A stretch of 64,000 bases of DNA, from positions 1-64,000 of the forward strand of contig NZ_JXQV01000013.1 of NCBI RefSeq assembly GCF_000834635.1, read 5' to 3'. Positions 58,082 through 64,000 of the stretch are shown one piece after another. The translations under genes were made by a program, and so were the position numbers. The notes under the pieces were generated by a model. It made no database searches, was not told the DNA's origin, and worked only from the letters and a program-made list of their open reading frames with translations. This stretch comes from Agrobacterium tumefaciens. GTDB taxonomy: Bacteria > Pseudomonadota > Alphaproteobacteria > Rhizobiales > Rhizobiaceae. The first letter of the stretch is position 1. Each line of letters begins with the position of its first letter.

Positions 58082-58453
58082 TTACTTCGGACGCTTCGCA
58101 CCGTACTTCGAACGACGCTGCTTGCGGTTCTTGACGCCCTGGGTATCGAGAACACCACGGATGACGTGGTAACGAACGCCCGGCAAGTCCTTTACGCGGC
58201 CGCCACGGATCATAACAACGGAGTGTTCCTGAAGGTTGTGACCTTCACCTGGAATGTAGCCGATGACTTCAAAGCCGTTGGTGAGGCGGATCTTGGCAAC
58301 CTTACGAAGAGCCGAGTTAGGCTTCTTAGGGGTTGTTGTATAAACGCGTGTGCAAACGCCGCGCTTCTGTGGGTTTTCCTGCAGGGCAGGAACCTTATTG
58401 CGCTTTACCTGTGCCTGGCGTGGCTTGCGGATCAGCTGGTTTACGGTAGGCAT
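58082..58453 (-). CDS. rpsL: 30S ribosomal protein S12
   Basis: 123 residues from ATG 58453; in-frame codons upstream add 11 unlike residues. It takes part in decoding. [19 protein letters not shown] and [20 protein letters not shown] are intact. Lys43 and Lys88 are both present, the streptomycin-sensitive form. First gene of the str operon, with a near-consensus promoter about 265 bases upstream. Confidence 0.99.
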   Translation of the reverse strand: MPTVNQLIRKPRQAQVKRNKVPALQENPQKRGVCTRVYTTTPKKPNSALRKVAKIRLTNGFEVIGYIPGEGHNLQEHSVVMIRGGRVKDLPGVRYHVIRGVLDTQGVKNRKQRRSKYGAKRPK

Positions 58454-58972
58454 ATAACCATCCCTTGTAAAAACTACTTTAGCCACCCTCGCGGGTGGCG
58501 GCTATACCGTCTCCGGCAACGACGCACGCATATCGTCATGCGCAAATTGTGGCCCGATCCGGTTTCCACGGATGGGACCACCAAGAGCATAGGACGTCAG
58601 AAGACGTCTTGCGTGCAACATTCGTGTCTCGTACGTGTTTTGGGACCCTTGTTTGAGGTGAACTCCAGAGCGAGTCGCTCCAGATGGCCATGCCTCACAT
58701 TGGCTCCGATGGCGGGCGTACTACTGTTTTAACCCAGTTTCGTCAAGGGTGAATCCGCATTTAGTGCCTTTGCAGGCCTTGGTGACACCGTATGACGTAG
58801 CCTTTCGGAGACCTTTTAACATAAAGCCACTCCCCGCGCACGCTTTTCCCAATCCGGCCTTTGGCTTTTCACAAAATCCGTCTATTGATTCCCTGAAGAT
58901 GCTGAAGGCCGGTCCTGATGTCCGGCCTCGTCTGCCATCTCCACGCATCACAGCCAGAAAAGGGATCGCGTC
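58454..58972. other. Divergent region between rpsL and a small unknown gene
   Basis: About 520 bases. It contains the rpsL promoter (58718-58746) and a long leader of about 250 bases before rpsL. The part right of the promoter should serve the plus-strand gene at 58973. No convincing gene was found in it. Confidence 0.55.
58718..58746 (-). promoter_or_regulatory. Promoter of the str operon (rpsL)
   Basis: On the minus strand TTGACG (-35) and TAGTAC (-10) with a 17-base spacer, preceded by CC to give CCTTGACG. The message would start near 58711, leaving a leader of about 255 bases. Confidence 0.65.
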
Positions 58973-59266
58973 ATGATTACGGAACCAGATAACGACAACG
59001 GACGCGACGATGCCATGGTCTTTATCGTCATCGGCAAGGCCTATGAGCGTGAAGGCCAGGAAGGTATCGACATTCACATCATCCTGCGCGCGCCAGACGA
59101 TGATAGCGCCGTCCGCGAGGCTCTCAACGCGCTCTCAGAAGAAGGCTTCCTTGAAGCTGATCTTGACCAGATCGGTATGCTGACGGAAGTCCCTGACGAA
59201 GAGCCACACGCCTCCGCCTACCAAGGTGCACTTGAGGGTGAAGTCGCGATCATACGCTTCGCCTGA
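58973..59266 (+). CDS. Conserved-looking hypothetical protein
   Basis: 97 residues, acidic, soluble. AMVFIVIGKAYEREGQEGID and HIILRAPDDDSAVREALNAL suggest a small alpha/beta ferredoxin-like fold, and EVPDEEPHASAYQGALEGEV precedes the end. AGGGATCGCGTC lies before the ATG. It stands alone on the plus strand between rpsL and rpoC and shares a bidirectional terminator with rpoC. I recall similar genes at this spot in other rhizobia, but no function. Confidence 0.65.
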   Translation: MITEPDNDNGRDDAMVFIVIGKAYEREGQEGIDIHIILRAPDDDSAVREALNALSEEGFLEADLDQIGMLTEVPDEEPHASAYQGALEGEVAIIRFA

Positions 59267-59330
59267 GGCATTCGAGCCCTCCGGGCTCACTGACCCCTCA
59301 CACAGCCCCACTGAACACTCCCGCAATAAA

Positions 59331-59356
59331 AAACGCCCGGATCACTCCGGGCGTTT
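59331..59356. terminator. Bidirectional terminator of rpoC and the small gene
   Basis: AAACGCCCGG and CCGGGCGTTT form a perfect 10-bp stem with a six-base loop. The minus strand continues as TTTATT; the plus strand as CTGTTTG. Confidence 0.8.
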
Positions 59357-59405
59357 CTGTTTGTACCAGACGGGGCCCCTTCCGAGGCCCCTGCCCTGGC
59401 TGCCG

Positions 59406-62400
59406 TTATTCGGCAGCCGGAGCCTTGTCTGTCATGTCCTGCAACATCTGGTTTGCGGAAGCAGAGCCGGTGCTCTTCTTGCGCTCTTCGATGATGAGCT
59501 CGTCGCGGCCCGTCGCGATGCGGCGGATCTGGGTCATGGTACCACCCGTACCGGCTGGGATCAGACGGCCTACGATGACGTTTTCCTTCAGACCCTGCAA
59601 CGTGTCGGTCTTGCCGGCGATTGCAGCTTCCGTGAGAACCTTTGTGGTTTCCTGGAACGAAGCAGCCGAGATGAACGAAGGTGTCTGCAGCGAAGCCTTG
59701 GTGATACCCAGAAGAACCGGGTCGCCGTAAGATGGCTTCTTGCCTTCTTCGATCAGACGATCATTATTGTCTTCCATCTCGATGCGATCAACGCTGTCGC
59801 CCACGATGTACTGCGAGTCACCTGCATCGGTGATTTCCACCTTCTGCAGCATCTGACGCACGATCACTTCGATGTGCTTGTCGTTGATGACAACGCCCTG
59901 CAAGCGATAGACTTCCTGAATTTCGTTCACGAGGTAGGAAGCCAGAGCCTCCACGCCCTTGATCGCCAAGATGTCGTGCGGTGCGGGGTTGCCGTCGAGA
60001 ATGTATTCGCCCTTCTCGATGTAGTCGCCTTCCTGAAGGTGGAACGGCTTGCTCTTCGGGATCAGGTATTCGACTGGCTCGACACCATCTTCCGCAGGCT
60101 CGATCTGAACGCGGCGCTTGTTCTTGTAGTCGCGGCCGAGACGGATCGTACCATCGATCTCGGCGATGATAGCGTGATCCTTTGGACGACGCGCTTCAAA
60201 GAGTTCGGCAACACGCGGCAGACCACCGGTGATATCCTTCGTCTTGGCGCTTTCCAGTGGCGAACGTGCAAGCACATCACCCTGGAAGACCTTCATGCCA
60301 GGCTCAACCGACAGGATCGCGTCAACCGACAGGTGGAAGCGGGCTTCGCTACCACGTGCAAGCTTTGCGACATTGCCAGCTGCGTCCTTGATCACGATCG
60401 CAGGCTTGAGATCCGAACCGCGCGGTGTCGAACGCCAGTCAATAACCTGACGCTTGGTGATACCGGTGGATTCGTCGGTTGCTTCCAGAACGGAGAGGCC
60501 ATCGACCAGATCTTCGAAGTGAACAGTACCTTCCACTTCCGTCATCATTGGACGTGTGTACGGGTCCCACTCAGCCAGACGCTGACCGCGCTTCACCTTG
60601 TCGCCATCATCCACGAACAGCTTGGAGCCATAGGCTACACGCTGCGAGGAACGCTCGACGCCACGCTCATCAAGAATGGTGACGGACATGTTACGGCCCA
60701 TCGCGATGAGAATGTTGTCAGAGTTGCGCAAGCTGTTGCGGTTCTTGATCTGAATCGTGCCTTCGTAAGACGCTTCCAAGAAGGATTGGTCAACCACGTT
60801 AGCCGTACCACCAAGGTGGAACGTACGCATGGTAAGCTGCGTGCCTGGTTCACCGATGGACTGAGCGGCGATAACACCAACTGCTTCGCCCATGTTAACT
60901 GGCGTACCACGTGCAAGGTCACGACCGTAGCAGACGCCGCAAACGCCAACCTGAATTTCGCAGGTCAGAGCAGAGCGGATACGTACCGACTGGATGCCAG
61001 ACGCTTCGATGGTCGCGATATCGGCTTCGTCCATCAACTTGCCAGCCTTGACGATGTTATCGCCCGTGACCGGATTGTCGATATCATCAAGAGCCGTACG
61101 TCCAAGGATACGTGCGCCGAGCGAAGCAACGACCTGACCGGCATCAACGATGGCGGTCATGGTGAGGCCCTTGTCGGTACCGCAATCCCTGGAATTGACG
61201 ATGCAGTCCTGCGCCACGTCGACAAGACGACGTGTGAGGTAACCGGAGTTCGCCGTCTTCAAGGCCGTGTCTGCAAGACCCTTACGGGCGCCGTGCGTCG
61301 AGTTGAAGTACTCGTTAACGGTCAGACCTTCCTTGAAGTTGGAGATGATCGGCGTTTCGATGATTTCGCCCGATGGCTTGGCCATGAGGCCGCGCATACC
61401 ACCCAGCTGACGCATCTGGTTCGGAGAACCACGCGCACCGGAGTGGGACATCATGTAGATGGCGTTCATCGGCTTCTGACGACCGGTCTCTGGATCGAAC
61501 TCGACAGCCTTAATACGGGCCATCATGTCTTCCGCGACCTTTTCGGTTGCCTTACCCCAGGCGTCAACGACCTTGTTGTACTTTTCGCCCTGAGTGATCA
61601 GGCCGTCATTGTACTGCTGTTCGTATTCCTTGACGAGCGTTTCCGTGTCACCAACGATTTTCACCTTGGTTTCAGGAATGATCATGTCGTCCTTGCCGAA
61701 CGAAATACCGGCACGGCAAGCATGGGTAAAGCCGAGCTGCATGATGCGGTCGCAGAAGATGACCGTGTCTTTCTGGCCGCAGTGACGGTAGACCGTGTCG
61801 ATCATCTTGGAGATGTTCTTCTTGGTCATTTCCTGGTTGCAGGTGTCGAAAGGCACATTCACGTTCTTTGGCAGAAGTTCGCCAATGAGCATGCGGCCAG
61901 GTGTCGTTTCGTAAATCTTCGAAACAGGCTTGCCTTCGGCATCCACAGTCTTGAAGCGGCCACGGATCTTGGCATGCAGCGTCACGACCTTGTTTTCCAA
62001 AGCGTGGTGCAACTCGCCCAGATCAGAGAAGGCCATGCCTTCGCCTGGCTCGTTCTGGTTCATGATCGAGAGGTAGTAAAGACCCAGAACCATGTCCTGT
62101 GAAGGAACGATGATCGGCTGGCCGTTTGCTGGGTGCAGAATGTTGTTTGTGGACATCATAAGCACGCGTGCTTCCAGCTGCGCTTCAAGCGACAGCGGAA
62201 CGTGGACAGCCATCTGGTCACCGTCGAAGTCGGCGTTGAAGGCCGTGCAGACGAGCGGATGCAGCTGGATGGCCTTGCCTTCAACCAGCATGGGTTCGAA
62301 GGCCTGGATGCCCAGACGGTGTAGCGTCGGTGCGCGGTTCAAAAGAACCGGGTGCTCGCGGATGACCTCGTCGAGGATATCCCAAACTTCCGGCTTTTCT

Positions 62401-63614
62401 TTTTCGACCAGCTTCTTGGCCTGCTTGACTGTGGAAGAGTACCCCTTCGCATCAAGGCGCGCATAGATGAACGGCTTGAACAGCTCGAGAGCCATCTTCT
62501 TTGGAAGACCGCACTGGTGCAGTTTCAGCTCAGGACCAGTCACGATAACCGAACGACCGGAATAGTCGACGCGCTTGCCGAGAAGGTTCTGACGGAAGCG
62601 GCCCTGCTTGCCCTTGAGCATATCGGACAGCGACTTCAGCGGACGTTTGTTGGCACCCGTGATGACGCGACCGCGACGCCCGTTATCAAACAGCGCATCG
62701 ACGGATTCCTGCAACATACGCTTTTCGTTGCGGATGATGATGCCAGGCGCACGAAGCTCGATCAGGCGCTTCAAGCGGTTGTTACGGTTGATAACGCGGC
62801 GATAAAGATCGTTCAGGTCGGACGTCGCGAAACGGCCACCATCCAGCGGAACCAGCGGACGCAGGTCCGGTGGAATGACTGGAACAACCTTCATGATCAT
62901 CCACTCGGGACGATTGCCAGACTCCATGAAGTTCTCAACGATCTTGAGACGCTTCATGTATTTCTTCTGCTTGAGCTCAGACGTGGTTTCGGCCAGCTCA
63001 GTGCGAAGGTCGCCAGCGATCTTTTCGAGATTCATCGAAGCCAGCATCTCATAGATGGCTTCAGCGCCGATCATGGCTGTGAACTGGTCTTCGCCGAACT
63101 CGTCGACGGCGATCATGTACTCTTCTTCGTTCAGAAGCTGGTTCTGCTTCATAGAAGTGAGGCCAGGCTCGGTCACGATGTAGTTTTCGAAATACAGAAC
63201 GCGCTCAACATCTTTCAGCGTCATGTCGAGCAATGTCGAGATACGCGAAGGAAGCGACTTCAGGAACCAGATGTGCGCAACAGGTGCTGCGAGCTCGATA
63301 TGGCCCATGCGCTCACGGCGAACGCGCGACAGCGTAACTTCGACGCCGCACTTTTCGCAGATGATGCCCTTGTACTTCATACGCTTGTACTTGCCGCACA
63401 AGCACTCATAGTCCTTGATAGGTCCGAAAATACGCGCGCAGAACAGACCATCGCGTTCAGGCTTGAACGTACGATAGTTGATGGTTTCTGGCTTTTTGAT
63501 CTCGCCATAGGACCACGAAAGAATCTTTTCCGGGCTGGCAATCGAAATCCGGATGGAATCGAAGTGCTGCGCCGGTACCGACGGGTTGAAAAGGTTCATG
63601 ACCTCTTGGTTCAT
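59406..63614 (-). CDS. rpoC: DNA-directed RNA polymerase subunit beta'
   Basis: 1402 residues from ATG 63614; in-frame codons upstream add 22 unlike residues. Catalytic subunit with [16 protein letters not shown] (metal-binding aspartates), the N-terminal zinc site [20 protein letters not shown] and a second zinc site around [16 protein letters not shown]. The trigger loop region is [23 protein letters not shown] lies before the ATG. It follows rpoB after 173 bases. Confidence 0.99.
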   Translation of the reverse strand: MNQEVMNLFNPSVPAQHFDSIRISIASPEKILSWSYGEIKKPETINYRTFKPERDGLFCARIFGPIKDYECLCGKYKRMKYKGIICEKCGVEVTLSRVRRERMGHIELAAPVAHIWFLKSLPSRISTLLDMTLKDVERVLYFENYIVTEPGLTSMKQNQLLNEEEYMIAVDEFGEDQFTAMIGAEAIYEMLASMNLEKIAGDLRTELAETTSELKQKKYMKRLKIVENFMESGNRPEWMIMKVVPVIPPDLRPLVPLDGGRFATSDLNDLYRRVINRNNRLKRLIELRAPGIIIRNEKRMLQESVDALFDNGRRGRVITGANKRPLKSLSDMLKGKQGRFRQNLLGKRVDYSGRSVIVTGPELKLHQCGLPKKMALELFKPFIYARLDAKGYSSTVKQAKKLVEKEKPEVWDILDEVIREHPVLLNRAPTLHRLGIQAFEPMLVEGKAIQLHPLVCTAFNADFDGDQMAVHVPLSLEAQLEARVLMMSTNNILHPANGQPIIVPSQDMVLGLYYLSIMNQNEPGEGMAFSDLGELHHALENKVVTLHAKIRGRFKTVDAEGKPVSKIYETTPGRMLIGELLPKNVNVPFDTCNQEMTKKNISKMIDTVYRHCGQKDTVIFCDRIMQLGFTHACRAGISFGKDDMIIPETKVKIVGDTETLVKEYEQQYNDGLITQGEKYNKVVDAWGKATEKVAEDMMARIKAVEFDPETGRQKPMNAIYMMSHSGARGSPNQMRQLGGMRGLMAKPSGEIIETPIISNFKEGLTVNEYFNSTHGARKGLADTALKTANSGYLTRRLVDVAQDCIVNSRDCGTDKGLTMTAIVDAGQVVASLGARILGRTALDDIDNPVTGDNIVKAGKLMDEADIATIEASGIQSVRIRSALTCEIQVGVCGVCYGRDLARGTPVNMGEAVGVIAAQSIGEPGTQLTMRTFHLGGTANVVDQSFLEASYEGTIQIKNRNSLRNSDNILIAMGRNMSVTILDERGVERSSQRVAYGSKLFVDDGDKVKRGQRLAEWDPYTRPMMTEVEGTVHFEDLVDGLSVLEATDESTGITKRQVIDWRSTPRGSDLKPAIVIKDAAGNVAKLARGSEARFHLSVDAILSVEPGMKVFQGDVLARSPLESAKTKDITGGLPRVAELFEARRPKDHAIIAEIDGTIRLGRDYKNKRRVQIEPAEDGVEPVEYLIPKSKPFHLQEGDYIEKGEYILDGNPAPHDILAIKGVEALASYLVNEIQEVYRLQGVVINDKHIEVIVRQMLQKVEITDAGDSQYIVGDSVDRIEMEDNNDRLIEEGKKPSYGDPVLLGITKASLQTPSFISAASFQETTKVLTEAAIAGKTDTLQGLKENVIVGRLIPAGTGGTMTQIRRIATGRDELIIEERKKSTGSASANQMLQDMTDKAPAAE

Positions 63615-63752
63615 GCCTGTCTCCTTAGGGGTTTGGCCCCTTGCTTGCATCTGGCACGGTGAGTCCGCAACACCGGCCAATGCCTAAAACACGATTAACC
63701 GCAAATTGCGGCGGAAGTTTCTACCGTCAGGCCGTAACCTTCGGGCGAAACA

Positions 63753-63787
63753 GGCAGGCACCCTGTAAGGTGCCTGCCCTTTTATTT

Positions 63788-63790
<3 letters not shown>
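63753..63790 (+). terminator. Plus-facing terminator-like hairpin in the rpoB-rpoC gap
   Basis: GGCAGGCACC and GGTGCCTGCC form a perfect 10-bp stem followed by CTTTTATTTTTA on the plus strand, against the direction of rpoB-rpoC. On the minus strand only TGTTTC follows. Confidence 0.55.

Positions 63791-64000
<210 letters not shown>

Noticed and set aside
59226..62102. Long open frame (958 codons) on the plus strand opposite rpoC
   Set aside because: Same reason: antisense shadow of a highly biased gene; no ribosome-binding site and no recognisable domain.

Overview
The window is a 64 kb piece of an alphaproteobacterial chromosome, most likely from the Agrobacterium/Rhizobium group (Rhizobiaceae). 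Protein sequences, gene content (short-form adenylate kinase, type-2 ArgC, DUF982, DUF2842, ExoD and UPP-like polysaccharide genes) and the order of the ribosomal operon all fit. It holds two tRNA genes and no rRNA. I saw no insertion sequence, prophage, integrase or CRISPR array.

Positions 1-38.5 kb are a mosaic of housekeeping and accessory genes on both strands. They start with clpX and clpP (minus), then a membrane diguanylate cyclase, gamma-glutamyltranspeptidase, a cytochrome P450, a cupin, O-acetylhomoserine sulfhydrylase, a CoA-binding protein and an EamA exporter. The rplM-rpsI operon follows, with a clear promoter and terminator; an OafA-type acyltransferase separates it from argC. 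Next come heme A synthase (ctaA) and a small polysaccharide locus: a CpsD-like ATPase without the P-loop lysine, a Wza-type lipoprotein and an UppE/ExoY-type sugar-phosphate transferase. tRNA-Pro(GGG), a membrane-anchored tyrosine phosphatase, a YqaA protein, ExoD and tRNA-Asn(GTT) follow, then small stress-type proteins and a photolyase. A compact sulfur operon carries cysK, an alanyl-tRNA editing protein and a mercaptopyruvate sulfurtransferase fused to a GNAT domain. After that come a DUF4344 protein with a broken active site, DUF1203, PilZ, a periplasmic cyclic-nucleotide phosphodiesterase, MsrPQ, DUF2809 and DUF817.

At about 38.5-38.8 kb a decayed nitrilase-type fragment marks the border to a second region, all on the minus strand. 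Read in the direction of transcription this is rpoB(end)-rpoC, then rpsL-rpsG-fusA-tufA (str operon), then rpsJ to rplQ (S10, spc and alpha operons with secY, adk and rpoA). A promoter is visible before rpsL and a plausible one before rpsJ. Several GC-rich hairpins sit between genes inside this long array, after rpsQ, rplR, rplO and rpsK. In two gaps (rpoA-rplQ and rpoB-rpoC) the hairpin carries its T-run on the opposite strand. One 97-residue gene of unknown function lies on the plus strand between rpsL and rpoC.

The points most worth a second look are the sulfurtransferase-GNAT fusion, a 35-residue membrane protein with a very strong ribosome-binding site, a hairpin that buries the exoD ribosome-binding site, the internal hairpin plus 14-codon leader before rplN, a 15-bp hairpin between the two polysaccharide genes, the defective DUF4344 peptidase and the nitrilase remnant at a likely rearrangement border. 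I do not see a clear new multi-gene defence or mobile system.
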